The position numbers and the translations under genes were made by a program. Positions 10,414-18,709 of a stretch of 64,000 nucleotides of DNA are shown here, one piece after another (positions within the stretch are counted from its first letter, which is position 1; every line of letters starts with the position of its first letter). Source of the DNA: an uncultured Clostridia bacterium (GTDB lineage Bacteria; Bacillota; Clostridia; TANB77; CAG-508); contig CAQZSK010000001.1 of assembly GCA_948934525.1 (NCBI GenBank), forward strand, positions 310,001-374,000, read 5' to 3'. Under the pieces are notes generated by a model. That model ran no database searches and was not told the origin of the DNA. It saw nothing but the letters and a program-made list of their open reading frames with translations.

Positions 10414-10703
10414 TCTTTTATATTTTACCTTCTAATGGAAGGAATTACGTTTCTTTAATAATATAGTTACACTCAAAAAATTCCTTAAAATTTTCCCTTC
10501 TGATACACTATATTAGAGTCCGGTGCCCACCACTGCTACTCCACGACCAGATTCAGGATTGCTAGTCCAATTGCCGCCACCCGAAAAGGAAAATACTCCG
10601 CTGCCGCCACGTATGAAGCCACGAGCAGTATCAGAGAGCCAGCTAGTATTAGTAGTTCCATGCCAGCCTGCGCAGCTAGGATACCTCAACATAATCCCTA
10701 GTT
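10414..10703 (-). repeat. Variable-cassette module, copy A
   Basis: One of two copies at a 355-bp period (the other is 10769-11058). Bases 10414-10549 are identical to 10769-10904 (136 bp), and 10635-10676 are identical to 10990-11031 (42 bp). Between them, 10550-10634 differs at about 30 positions. The identical left arm includes about 100 bp of non-coding DNA 3' of the encoded stop, with small inverted repeats (CCTTC/GAAGG, and AAGGAATT/AATTCCTT). Confidence 0.9.
10513..10692 (-). CDS. 59-aa lectin/FGE-like C-terminal cassette A (orphan)
   Basis: Starting from an ATG at 10690-10692 the minus strand encodes 59 residues: a constant N-part (GWHGTTNTSWL), a variable segment, RGGSGVFSF, a second variable segment, and a constant end GRGVAVVGTGL. 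The RGG...G-R ending is the C-terminal signature of FGE-sulfatase/C-type-lectin folds, which normally follow a much longer protein. No convincing Shine-Dalgarno is present (AGGG four bases before ATG), so it may be a gene remnant, a donor cassette or a small protein. It is more GC-rich than its surroundings and uses many NNC/NNT codons. Confidence 0.45.
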   Translation of the reverse strand: MLRYPSCAGWHGTTNTSWLSDTARGFIRGGSGVFSFSGGGNWTSNPESGRGVAVVGTGL

Positions 10704-10726
10704 ACAAATTAAACTTTACTTTATGT

Positions 10727-10767
10727 GAAAAAATATATCGCTTTCATTCCCTACTTACGATATATTT
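10727..10767 (-). terminator. Terminator after cassette B
   Basis: Minus-strand hairpin with a perfect 10-bp stem (10758-10767 with 10731-10740, arm AAATATATCG) followed by a T run. It ends any transcript crossing cassette B before cassette A. Confidence 0.7.
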
Positions 10768-10768
10768 C

Positions 10769-11058
10769 TCTTTTATATTTTACCTTCTAATGGAAGGAAT
10801 TACGTTTCTTTAATAATATAGTTACACTCAAAAAATTCCTTAAAATTTTCCCTTCTGATACACTATATTAGAGTCCGGTGCCCACCACTGCTACTCCACG
10901 ACCACAGCAGTAGTAGCTAGCCCAGAAGTAACCACCGTGAAAGGAGAATACTCCACTGCCGCCACGCCCGAAACCACGGTCAGCCGCATAGAGCCAGCTA
11001 GTATTAGTAGTTCCATGCCAGCCTGCGCAGCCTGAACACCACAACATAATCCCTAGTT
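10769..11058 (-). repeat. Variable-cassette module, copy B
   Basis: Second copy of the 290-bp module. The 3' flank and both constant coding arms are identical to copy A, while 10905-10989 carries the divergent island. The 5' edge is the shared CTAGGGATTATGTTG, six bases downstream of the zinc-ribbon gene stop on the same strand. Confidence 0.9.
10868..11047 (-). CDS. 59-aa lectin/FGE-like C-terminal cassette B (orphan)
   Basis: Same length, frame and constant arms as cassette A. Differences are concentrated in the two variable segments, for example S/Y, D/A, A/D, I/G, S/H, G/Y, N/F, N/Y, P/Y, E/C and S/C, most of them two- or three-base codon changes. The ATG (11045-11047) is 16 bases after the stop of the zinc-ribbon gene on the same strand, so co-transcription with it is likely. 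Whether it is translated alone is unknown. Confidence 0.45.
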   Translation of the reverse strand: MLWCSGCAGWHGTTNTSWLYAADRGFGRGGSGVFSFHGGYFWASYYCCGRGVAVVGTGL

Positions 11059-11063
11059 TATTT

Positions 11064-11438
11064 TTAATCTAAATTTTGTATACTAACAATTTTAGGTTTT
11101 GCTGTAATCATCCCCATGCAAACTTTAAAAAATACTTTAACATTTGGATGCTCTGAAGATATCTCGACTTCTCCTCCACCATTGCCTCCCATAATATTAA
11201 AATCTATACGATGTTTTCCAATCGTACTCATAACTGTCATTTCTTCTCCTACTCCTAATGACCCTACCAAATTATTATCTACAAATACTTTTGTAGGTAT
11301 AAGAGCTGCTGCAATTCCTCCTTCTCTTCTAAAAACAATACTAGCTTTTCCTGTTGTCTCTCCATCTACATTTGCGCCGCATTTATTGCAAAATTTAGCT
11401 CCATTATCTACTTCTGATCCACATTTATTACAAAACAT
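11064..11438 (-). CDS. Double zinc-ribbon protein with unknown C-terminal beta domain
   Basis: 124 residues. The N-terminus has two Cys pairs (CNKCG at ~3-7 and CNKCG at ~17-21), forming a zinc-ribbon-like module. The rest (~32-124) is predicted beta-rich, with Gly-rich turns (IMGGNGGGEV), and ends TAKPKIVSIQNLD. It is not recognised beyond the ribbon. The start has GGAGG eight bases upstream. It follows the GNAT gene on the same strand, and its stop is directly followed by the variable cassettes, a neighbourhood that may or may not be functional. Confidence 0.7.
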   Translation of the reverse strand: MFCNKCGSEVDNGAKFCNKCGANVDGETTGKASIVFRREGGIAAALIPTKVFVDNNLVGSLGVGEEMTVMSTIGKHRIDFNIMGGNGGGEVEISSEHPNVKVFFKVCMGMITAKPKIVSIQNLD

Positions 11439-11459
11439 ATCTCATTCCTCCTCATTTTT

Positions 11460-12008
11460 TTATATTTCCATACGAAATTTTCTCATAATATACCAAGGTG
11501 TCATAGTTTTATATAATTCTCTTAATTGTTTTTTTATTTCTTGTATTGGCATATCTTTTGCAGATGTTAATAATAAATAGTATTCATAAAAATAATATTC
11601 TTTTACTCTATCATCCACTACAAATCCAATTTTTTCATAAAAATTTTTTCTTCTTATTCTTTTTATATATTCATCCTCTTCATTAGCCATTTTTGGATCT
11701 TCTATTTCTAATAAAATAGTTTTATTATTTCCTACCATTTTTCTATATTCTTGTAAAAATTTTGTACCAATTCCTTTTTGCCTATATTCTTCATATACTG
11801 CAAAATATTGAATTAAGTCAATTCTATCATTTCTACTAGTTATTAAATAAGCCTTTTCTATCCCATCTTCTACAAAAGAGTATACTACTCTTTTATCTGT
11901 ATATTTTAAAAACCTTTCTAATGCACATAATTCATTTTTGGGAAAATCTTTTATCATGTGTGTCTTATATAATTTTTCCCAATGTTCTGTCTCTAATTTC
12001 TGTATCAT
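11460..12008 (-). CDS. GNAT-family N-acetyltransferase
   Basis: 182 residues. The acetyl-CoA-binding motif A is visible as YEEYRQKGIGTKFLQEY (~72-90), preceded by the beta-4 strand LIQYFAV. A later strand and helix (EKIGFVVDDRVKEYYFYEYYLL) complete the GNAT fold. The substrate cannot be read. It lies five bases downstream of the ABC-F gene and 21 bases upstream of the zinc-ribbon gene, all on the minus strand, so the three probably form an operon. Confidence 0.82.
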   Translation of the reverse strand: MIQKLETEHWEKLYKTHMIKDFPKNELCALERFLKYTDKRVVYSFVEDGIEKAYLITSRNDRIDLIQYFAVYEEYRQKGIGTKFLQEYRKMVGNNKTILLEIEDPKMANEEDEYIKRIRRKNFYEKIGFVVDDRVKEYYFYEYYLLLTSAKDMPIQEIKKQLRELYKTMTPWYIMRKFRMEI

Positions 12009-12013
12009 ACAAT

Positions 12014-13594
12014 CTATTCTACCCCCAAGTACTCATTATAGGTTACTTCTCTATCAATTAACTTATCTGATTTTAAGTCAATAATTCGATTTGCTACTGT
12101 TTGTGTTAATTGATGGTCATGTGAGGTAAATACCATATTTCCACTAAATTTCTTCATTCCTTCATTTAATGCTGTAATTGATTCCATATCTAAATGGTTA
12201 GTTGGTTCATCAAAAATTAAGAAGTTTGCACCTGATAACATTAATTTAGAAAGTACACATCTTACCTTTTCTCCTCCAGATAAAACGTTAACTTTTTTTA
12301 ATGCTTCCTCTCCTGAAAACAACATTCTTCCTAAAAAGCTTCTCACATATGTTTCATCAGGATCTTTTGAATATTGTCTAAGCCAATCTGTAATTGATAA
12401 ATCTGTTTCAAATAAATAATTATTATCCTTTGGGAAATAATTATTAGTAATTGTAGTTCCCCAAATAATTTCTCCTTCATCAGGTTCTAGTTCTCCTGCT
12501 ATAATTTGAAATAGTACAGTTTTGGCATTCTCGTTATCTGCTAAAAATGCAATTTTATCATCTTGCTTCACTGTAAAAGAAACTTTATCTAAAATTTTTT
12601 CCCCATTAATTGTTTTAGAAATATTTTTTACTTGTAAAATTTCTTTTCCTGGCTCTCTATCTGGCTTGAAATCTATGTATGGATATTTTCTGTTAGACGG
12701 TTTTATTTCATCCAACTCTATTTTTTCTAAGGATTTTTTACGAGAAGTTGCTTGCTTAGATTTTGAAGCATTTGCACTAAATCGAGCAATAAATTCTTGC
12801 AACTCTTTGATTTTTTCTTCTTTCTTTTTATTTGCATCTTTCATTTGCTTTAAGGCAAGTTGGCTAGACTCATACCAAAAGTCATAGTTTCCAGGATATA
12901 CTTTAATTTTTCCAAAATCCACATCTGCAATATGTGTACATACTTTGTTTAAGAAATATCTATCATGCGATACCACAATAACTGTATTCTCAAAATTAAT
13001 TAGAAATTCCTCTAACCAACTAATGCTTTTTAAATCCAAGTCATTGGTAGGTTCGTCCAATAATAAGATGTCAGGATTTCCAAATAAAGCTTGTGCTAAA
13101 AGCACTTTTACTTTGTCTTTTGCTTCTAATTCACTCATTAATTTATAGTGTTTATCTGCTTCAATTCCTAAATCGTTTAACAATACCGCTGCATCTGCTT
13201 CTGCATTCCATCCATCTAATTCACTAAACTTTTCTTCTAACTTTGCAGCTCTCATTCCATCTGCTTCTGAAAAATCTGGTTTGCTATAAATTTCGTCTTT
13301 CTCCTTCATAATTTGATATAGTTCATTATTTCCCATAATAACCGTATCCATAACTGTATGTTGTTCAAAGGCAAAGTGGTCTTGTTTTAATACTGAAATT
13401 CTTTCATTTTTCTCTTTAGATACTTCTCCTTTGCTTGGTTCTATTTCTCCTGACAACACCTTTAAAAAAGTAGACTTTCCAGCTCCATTTGCTCCAATAA
13501 TTCCATAGCAACATTCTTTATTAAATTTAATATTAACATCTTCAAATAAGGTTCTTTTTCCAAATCGAACTGTTACACCTGTTGCAGTAAGCAT
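12014..13594 (-). CDS. ABC-F family ATPase (YbiT/YkpA-like)
   Basis: 526 residues, two fused nucleotide-binding domains and no membrane segments, as in ABC-F ribosome-associated ATPases. NBD1 has GANGAGKST (~35), a degenerate signature (LMSELEAKDKVKVLLAQ) and LLLDEPTNDLD. A charged linker (~245-300) precedes NBD2, which has an intact signature LSGGEKVRC and FLIFDEPTNHLD, but its P-loop reads ADNENAKT without the usual glycines. A degenerate first signature and altered second P-loop point to the YbiT/YkpA branch rather than antibiotic-resistance ABC-F proteins (inference). Start with AAAGGAGG upstream. Confidence 0.9.
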   Translation of the reverse strand: MLTATGVTVRFGKRTLFEDVNIKFNKECCYGIIGANGAGKSTFLKVLSGEIEPSKGEVSKEKNERISVLKQDHFAFEQHTVMDTVIMGNNELYQIMKEKDEIYSKPDFSEADGMRAAKLEEKFSELDGWNAEADAAVLLNDLGIEADKHYKLMSELEAKDKVKVLLAQALFGNPDILLLDEPTNDLDLKSISWLEEFLINFENTVIVVSHDRYFLNKVCTHIADVDFGKIKVYPGNYDFWYESSQLALKQMKDANKKKEEKIKELQEFIARFSANASKSKQATSRKKSLEKIELDEIKPSNRKYPYIDFKPDREPGKEILQVKNISKTINGEKILDKVSFTVKQDDKIAFLADNENAKTVLFQIIAGELEPDEGEIIWGTTITNNYFPKDNNYLFETDLSITDWLRQYSKDPDETYVRSFLGRMLFSGEEALKKVNVLSGGEKVRCVLSKLMLSGANFLIFDEPTNHLDMESITALNEGMKKFSGNMVFTSHDHQLTQTVANRIIDLKSDKLIDREVTYNEYLGVE

Positions 13595-13663
13595 TTCATT
13601 TCCTCCTTTTTAGAATTTTCAGACTTTATTATATCATACAAAATTCTATATGACTAGAGAAAT

Positions 13664-13706
13664 AAAAAAATACAACCTATTATTTTTCATAATAAGTTGT
13701 ATTTTT
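13664..13706 (-). terminator. Terminator after DUF378 gene
   Basis: Long near-perfect minus-strand hairpin (arms AATACAAC/GTTGTATT extended by TATTAT/ATAATA) followed by a T run. It lies between the DUF378 stop and the ABC-F promoter region. Confidence 0.8.
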
Positions 13707-13708
13707 AA

Positions 13709-13897
13709 CTATTTATCAAATAATATTTTAATTGCCCATAATCCTGAGATTCCGACCAATATATAGATAATTTTACTAAAAATAGAGCCTACACCAAATA
13801 TAGCATCTACCACATTGAAATTAAAAATTCCAATAATTCCCCATACAATAGCCCCTATAATAACTAAAACCAACGCAATTTTATCTATCACTTTCAT
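13709..13897 (-). CDS. DUF378 family small membrane protein
   Basis: 62 residues with two hydrophobic helices (~5-25 and ~38-58) and the family pattern D-x-x-A-x-x-L-x-I-x-G-A-x-x-W-G and VGxSGLW. DUF378 (YuzA-like) proteins are short integral membrane proteins of unknown function. An AGGAGG site precedes the ATG. It is single-gene, between its own terminator and the CorA gene. Confidence 0.85.
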   Translation of the reverse strand: MKVIDKIALVLVIIGAIVWGIIGIFNFNVVDAIFGVGSIFSKIIYILVGISGLWAIKILFDK

Positions 13898-13965
13898 TAC
13901 ATATACCTCCTTAGAATAAAATCTTATTCCTTTTTAGTATATGTATTTTGCTATTTTTTATACTT

Positions 13966-14916
13966 TTATCTTAGCATGTCTTTTTTATTGAGCCAAATTG
14001 CTGCAATTATTGCAATTATGATAGAAAATAAAAAAATAATTGTAAATCCCCATGGATTTTCTTGTAATGGTACAGGAACATTCATCCCCCAATAGCTGGC
14101 AACCATAGTAGGAATTGCTAAAATGATTGTAATAGATGTCAAATATTTCATTACTCGATTCAAATTATTTGATATAATAGATGCATATGCATCCATTGTT
14201 CCATTCAAAATATCACTATATATTTTGGCCATTTCAATTGCTTGTTTATTTTCAATAATAGCATCTTCTAGAATGTCTTCATCTTCATCATAAAGTTTGA
14301 CTATTTTTCCTCTCATTGTCTTTTCCATAACGACTTCATTTGACTTTAAAGAAGTTGTAAAATATACTAAACTTTTTTCCAAGCTCAATAATTTTAATAA
14401 TTCTTTATTTTTCATAGAATCCTTTAAAACAGATTCTGCAATTTCTGTTTCTTTATTAATTTTCTTTAGTAGTGTTAAATATAAAGAAGAATTGGTATAT
14501 AATAATTGTAACAAAAATCTACTTTTTTTATACGTAACAATATTTTTCATTTTATTTTTTGTAATATCTTGAATAATAGTATTTTGCTTTAAGGAAACAG
14601 TAATAAAATAATCATCTCTTACAAAAATAATTCCAATTGGCATAGTACTATAAATCATACTATCGCCTTCTTTTTCACGAACAGGAACATCAATAATAAA
14701 CAATATCGTATTATCTTCGTCTTCTATATCAATTCTGGCCTTTTCTTCTGGGTCCAATGCATAACGAATAAAATCCTCTTGTATTTGTAGCTTTTCGCAA
14801 ACATCTTTTATTTCCGCTTCTGTCGGGGATATCATATTAATCCAATTTCCCTTTTCATATTCTGTTATCCTTTTTGTCTCATTTGTTTCTAAATTAGTTT
14901 GATACATTTCTAACAT
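13966..14916 (-). CDS. CorA-like divalent cation transporter
   Basis: 316 residues. The long soluble N-domain (~1-255) is helical, and two C-terminal membrane helices (~258-280 and ~290-310) flank the hallmark YWGMNVP loop, whose GMN is the selectivity filter of CorA/Mrs2 channels. It ends in a basic LNKKDMLR tail. I place the start at the ATG at 14916, because AAGGGG lies eight bases upstream; a GTG nine bases earlier is too close to that site. Expected role: Mg2+ (or Co2+/Ni2+) uptake as a pentamer. Confidence 0.92.
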   Translation of the reverse strand: MLEMYQTNLETNETKRITEYEKGNWINMISPTEAEIKDVCEKLQIQEDFIRYALDPEEKARIDIEDEDNTILFIIDVPVREKEGDSMIYSTMPIGIIFVRDDYFITVSLKQNTIIQDITKNKMKNIVTYKKSRFLLQLLYTNSSLYLTLLKKINKETEIAESVLKDSMKNKELLKLLSLEKSLVYFTTSLKSNEVVMEKTMRGKIVKLYDEDEDILEDAIIENKQAIEMAKIYSDILNGTMDAYASIISNNLNRVMKYLTSITIILAIPTMVASYWGMNVPVPLQENPWGFTIIFLFSIIIAIIAAIWLNKKDMLR

Positions 14917-14986
14917 GATAACCACCCCTTCATGTTTTATTTTACTACTTTATTAAAAATGTGACAACACTTTTTCTCTAAAAACT

Positions 14987-15017
14987 CTTGACAAAATCGC
15001 GCTATGCGCTTTATAAT
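14987..15017 (+). promoter_or_regulatory. Promoter of tRNA-Lys(CTT)
   Basis: TTGACA (14987-14992) and TATAAT (15012-15017), both perfect hexamers with a 19-bp spacer, just upstream of the tRNA. Confidence 0.7.
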
Positions 15018-15034
15018 AAGTATTGTACATTTAT

Positions 15035-15110
15035 GCGCTATTAGCTCAGTTGGTAGAGCAGCAGACTCTTAATCTGATGGTCGGAGGTTCGACTCCTCTA
15101 TGGCGCACCA
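15035..15110 (+). tRNA. tRNA-Lys (anticodon CTT)
   Basis: 76 nt with encoded CCA. The acceptor stem GCGCTAT pairs with ATGGCGC; D-loop GTTGGTAGAG; anticodon loop CTCTTAA in a CAGA/TCTG stem; T-loop TTCGACT. Confidence 0.97.
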
Positions 15111-15167
15111 AATTATTTTAAATCTTATTCTTTTAACGACTTGCAAATATATTTTACTCAAGTATAG

Positions 15168-15212
15168 AACAACAGATTTTTAGGTAAAAAAGTGCCTAAT
15201 CTGTTGTTTTAT
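15168..15212 (+). terminator. Terminator after tRNA-Lys
   Basis: Perfect 11-bp stem (15168-15178 with 15198-15208, arm AACAACAGATT) followed by T residues. Confidence 0.75.
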
Positions 15213-15285
15213 ATTTTATTAAACAATATCACAAAATTAATATGAAAAATCATAACTTTAAGGTATAAAAGGAGGAGGTATTTAT

Positions 15286-15912
15286 ATGAAATTATCAACT
15301 TTAACCTGTCCAAACTGTGGAGCTAATTATAATCCTACTAAATATCAATGTGATTATTGTGGTAGTTATATTATTATGGATAATAATAATTATGTTAGTT
15401 TCGATAATATCACTTTTCAAAAACCTGAAAATGAAAAATATAAAGGTATTTATGTCTTTGGTACTCTTTTAGGAGAAAATGAAAAGCCCCTAAGTCTTGG
15501 AAGTGCTAACTATTATACTAGTACTTATAATAATGTTGGTGGTAAATTACTTTTAACAAATCATTCTCTTTCTTTCACTTCACATACTATATTGCAAAAT
15601 AAAACAACTACAGTTATTCCTTTAAGAGACATCGTTAATGTAAAAGTTACAAAGAATCTTCTCATTAGTCAACACATTTCTATACTCACACAATCAAATG
15701 AGTATATTTTCGTTGTATATCACGGTCAAGAATGGGTGAGTAAGATTAACCTTGCCAAACAAAATGAACAAGTTGAAAATTATAATGCAGGTAATTCTAC
15801 AAGCAATAATAATCAATATGATGAGTTGAAAAAGTTAAAAGAATTATTAGATAGTGGCATTATTACAGAGGAAGAATTTGTTTTAAAGAAAAGAAATATT
15901 TTAAATATTTAA
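15286..15912 (+). CDS. Zinc-ribbon / PH-like / SHOCT domain protein
   Basis: 208 residues. N-terminal zinc-ribbon with CPNCG and CDYCG (residues ~8-25), a central beta-rich region (~75-150, GGKLLLTNHSLSFTSH) with the look of a PH/GRAM-like fold, and a C-terminal SHOCT motif (LKKLKELLDSGIITEEEF, ~180-205). SHOCT segments are short oligomerisation or targeting motifs found at the ends of many bacterial proteins. The specific role is unknown. GGAGGAGG precedes the ATG. It is monocistronic between two terminators. Confidence 0.8.
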   Translation: MKLSTLTCPNCGANYNPTKYQCDYCGSYIIMDNNNYVSFDNITFQKPENEKYKGIYVFGTLLGENEKPLSLGSANYYTSTYNNVGGKLLLTNHSLSFTSHTILQNKTTTVIPLRDIVNVKVTKNLLISQHISILTQSNEYIFVVYHGQEWVSKINLAKQNEQVENYNAGNSTSNNNQYDELKKLKELLDSGIITEEEFVLKKRNILNI

Positions 15913-15926
15913 CCAATAATAAACAA

Positions 15927-15960
15927 AAATACCACCTTGATGACCAAAGTGGTATTTTTT
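15927..15960. terminator. Bidirectional terminator between SHOCT and VanW genes
   Basis: 10-bp perfect stem (15927-15936 with 15949-15958, arm AAAATACCAC) with T runs on both strands, between convergent genes. Confidence 0.85.
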
Positions 15961-15974
15961 ATTCTTTTATTATA

Positions 15975-17933
15975 TTACTGCTTTGTTCCTTTTCTTACTA
16001 TTCTTTCTTGTGGACTATAAGTATCTTTTGATAATAATGTTTGAGAAATAATTTTTCCATTTAGTTTTAAAATTTTGTATCCTTCACTTCTGCAACCATT
16101 AAATCCAATTTGTTCTACTACTTCTTTTCCAGCCTCTAAAGTTGGGTCTTCTTTATATGTTGTTGTATTATTAATATATGAGGTTATTTTTGATTGTATA
16201 ATTACTTCGTACTCTACATCTTCTTTAATTCCATAAAAACTAATTTTACATACTCCATTTTTAGCAGTTGCTACAATTTTAATTGGATAAGATCTTGTAT
16301 TTTTAAAACAAAAGTCTAAACTTCCATAATATACAGTTGCATCTCTACTTGCCGCTACATAATCCACTGTAAAAGTATGGTTTGTTCTTTCTGTAACTTC
16401 TAAATTTGCTAATAATACTGCATTATATAATGTTGATGATACTTGACAAACGCCTCCACCTATACTTGGTACAACTTTTCCTGAGATATAAGCAGTCCCC
16501 TCTTTCCAGCCTGCTTCTATTGTTCTAGAACCTACAGTTTTATTATATGAAAAGGTCTCTCCTGGCATAATAACTGTTCCATTAATCTTTTTAGTCGCTA
16601 ACTCTACATTATATGCCCTATTCGTTGCACTTGCATCATAAATAGTTGAAAAGGTTGCTAATTGTTCTGCAAAAGCTTCCTCACCTAAATCAGACAATTT
16701 CTTTTTAGGTTTTGTTACTTTAAGTGGAATTTCATATTCTTTTTTATCTTCTTGAATTAATTTTTTTGCTTCCTCCATTGAAATTCCAAAATCAATTCCA
16801 TCTTCTTCTACATGGACTTTTATTGGATTTTTTTCTACATAAGCATCTTTTGGTTCTTTATAAATTTCATTTCTTATTTTTTCTAAATCAATTGGGTTGG
16901 GTTGTTTTTTCTCTACAGGAATTTCAATTTCTTGATAAGGAATATGAATATTTTCTAGCTGCTCAATAATTTGATTTTGCAATTTTTCCTTTTGAATAAC
17001 ATATCCTTCTTTTCCTTTTACAACAATTAATTTTTGATTTTCTATATAATAGCTGTATTCTACTACTGCATCCTTCATTTTAGAATTTGTATCACTAATT
17101 GTCGTATTCATAAATTCTTCATCCCAATGAAGTTTTGCATCAATCTCTGATTTAAAAAGCTTAGTCCATAAAATAGCATAATTATTAACTATAATATTTC
17201 CACCTCTGCCAATGTTATAAGCTTCTGCAACCGCAGTATCTACATCAAATTTAGCATTAAATGTATTAGCATTTACACTTACTTCTGAATCTCCATGTTT
17301 TAAGATTAAACTATCCTTTTCATTAGAAAACTTCTCATTAATTGCGTCATTTAATCTCTTTTTAGCTTCGTCTATAGTCAAATTACTTACATCTATTCCT
17401 AATATAGAAATTCCTTTTAAAATTTTTTGATTATTAATATTCATTAAAGCAAAAATAATGGAAAATACTAATATAACAAGAAGAGCCAGAACCATACTAA
17501 AAGTTATTATAATTCCTTTTTTTCTATTTTTAAATTGCTTTTCGACAGGTACAAATTGTTGTGGATCCTTTATTTCTTCACTTTTTTTCTCTTCTATTAC
17601 TTCTTCTTGTGTTTTCTTCTCCTCATTCTTTAATTCATTATTTTCCTTTTTTACATTCTCTATACTGTCACTCTCTTTTTGTTCTTTTATTAAATCTACA
17701 ACTTCTTGTACAATTTGCTTGGCATTTTCTTCCCTTTGTTTTTCTTTTTTAGCCTCTTCTTTTTTCTCTTTTACTGGTTTTTCTTTTACTTCTTTCTTTT
17801 CTCCTTCACTCTCTTTTTTTGGAGTTCTTTTATTCTTTTTTTTAGGCTTTTCTTCTGTAACTACTGCTTCTTTTTCTTCTGTAATCTCCTCCGAAGTCTC
17901 AGCTTCTTGCGCTTTTTTGTTTTCTTCTTCCAT
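15975..17933 (-). CDS. VanW family membrane-anchored protein with G5 domain
   Basis: 652 residues. The first ~140 residues are extremely Lys/Glu-rich and cytoplasmic. A single membrane helix follows (IIITFSMVLALLVILVFSIIF, ~145), then an extracellular peptidoglycan-binding-like region (~175-400), the VanW domain (~415-540, with PGETFSYNKTVG and GGGVCQVSSTLYNA) and a C-terminal G5 domain (~565-640). VanW proteins are cell-wall associated and of uncertain biochemical function; the symbol does not imply vancomycin resistance. I start at the ATG of MEEENKK because AAGGGAG lies just upstream; an open frame 17 codons further upstream has no ribosome site. Confidence 0.88.
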   Translation of the reverse strand: MEEENKKAQEAETSEEITEEKEAVVTEEKPKKKNKRTPKKESEGEKKEVKEKPVKEKKEEAKKEKQREENAKQIVQEVVDLIKEQKESDSIENVKKENNELKNEEKKTQEEVIEEKKSEEIKDPQQFVPVEKQFKNRKKGIIITFSMVLALLVILVFSIIFALMNINNQKILKGISILGIDVSNLTIDEAKKRLNDAINEKFSNEKDSLILKHGDSEVSVNANTFNAKFDVDTAVAEAYNIGRGGNIIVNNYAILWTKLFKSEIDAKLHWDEEFMNTTISDTNSKMKDAVVEYSYYIENQKLIVVKGKEGYVIQKEKLQNQIIEQLENIHIPYQEIEIPVEKKQPNPIDLEKIRNEIYKEPKDAYVEKNPIKVHVEEDGIDFGISMEEAKKLIQEDKKEYEIPLKVTKPKKKLSDLGEEAFAEQLATFSTIYDASATNRAYNVELATKKINGTVIMPGETFSYNKTVGSRTIEAGWKEGTAYISGKVVPSIGGGVCQVSSTLYNAVLLANLEVTERTNHTFTVDYVAASRDATVYYGSLDFCFKNTRSYPIKIVATAKNGVCKISFYGIKEDVEYEVIIQSKITSYINNTTTYKEDPTLEAGKEVVEQIGFNGCRSEGYKILKLNGKIISQTLLSKDTYSPQERIVRKGTKQ

Positions 17934-18055
17934 AATTTTCTCCCTTAAATAAGTATATACTTTCCTTTTCAATAATATTACCATAGTTATGTTTTATTTA
18001 CAATAAAAATTCTTTGATATTTTGTCAGATTTTAGAAAATTTTCTCTATTTATAC

Positions 18056-18084
18056 TAGACAATTTTTTTCTTTTCTAATATAAT
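18056..18084 (+). promoter_or_regulatory. Promoter of XRE/S24-like regulator
   Basis: TAGACA (18056-18061), 17-bp spacer, TATAAT (18079-18084). A TTTGTCAGA motif lies about 30 bases upstream and recurs before the next gene (~18750). Confidence 0.6.
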
Positions 18085-18118
18085 TACTTTAGAGAATTTT
18101 GGAAAAGAGGGATATTTT

Positions 18119-18709
18119 ATGTTAGGACATATGATAGCTTATATTCGTAAAGATAGAAAATTGACAAAAGCCAGTATTTCTAAAGGAACAAATATCAATA
18201 CTGGGCATCTAACTCATATTGAAAAAGGCGAAAGAAATCCTAGTCATAAAGTACTAAAAAATATGTGTAAAACGATGGGGATCCCATATAGACCTTTAAT
18301 GTATACTTATGATAAAGAAATTACAGAAGAACAAGAAAGTTATAAAATAGAAAATCATATCGCATATGATAAAATTCCTGCTGTAGATTTATTAGGTAGT
18401 TTCATTGAATGTCCACTTTCTTCCCCAGGTGCTTGTATTGCTGTTAAAATGAATGATAGTTCTATGGAACCTAAAATTAAGAAAGATTCTTATGTTTATA
18501 TTGAATTTAACACACCTCTTGATAATAAAGATATTGGGTTATTTCATTATCAAAATCAATATCTTATTCGTAGATTTATTGTTCGTAAAGACGGAATTGC
18601 TTTAAGATCTGAAAATAGAATTGATATTCCTGACATTTGCTTAGACCCAAAGGATGCATTCTATATTGTTGGAAAAGTAGTAGGCAGTACAGATACATCA
18701 AATAGCTAA
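18119..18709 (+). CDS. XRE helix-turn-helix regulator with S24/LexA-like C-terminal domain
   Basis: 196 residues. HTH_3 domain at ~1-62 (LTKASISKGTNINTGHLTHIE). The C-terminal ~95-190 resembles peptidase S24 (CI/LexA-type): MNDSSMEP carries the equivalent of the catalytic Ser, and DSYVYIEF follows. The position where LexA/CI have the catalytic Lys (YVKR) reads YLIRRF, so self-cleavage looks unlikely; the domain may serve only for dimerisation or signal binding. The start is supported by AGAGGG eight bases upstream. It probably regulates itself and perhaps the next gene, which shares an upstream motif. Confidence 0.83.
   Translation: MLGHMIAYIRKDRKLTKASISKGTNINTGHLTHIEKGERNPSHKVLKNMCKTMGIPYRPLMYTYDKEITEEQESYKIENHIAYDKIPAVDLLGSFIECPLSSPGACIAVKMNDSSMEPKIKKDSYVYIEFNTPLDNKDIGLFHYQNQYLIRRFIVRKDGIALRSENRIDIPDICLDPKDAFYIVGKVVGSTDTSNS

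Noticed and set aside
10523..10813. Plus-strand ORF of 96 codons across cassette A
   Set aside because: It is antisense to the lectin-like reading frame, which is the one conserved between the two copies; the plus-strand peptide has no recognisable features.
10414..11058. Declaring a complete diversity-generating retroelement
   Set aside because: No reverse transcriptase, accessory protein or template repeat lies in the window, and several third-base C/T differences do not fit adenine-only mutagenesis.
15975..17933. Vancomycin resistance inferred from VanW homology
   Set aside because: VanW-domain proteins with G5 domains are widespread wall-associated proteins; no vanH/A/X-type genes are present.
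17458..17952. Plus-strand Ser/Phe-rich frames opposite the VanW gene
   Set aside because: Antisense of the Lys/Glu-rich N-terminus of the VanW protein.
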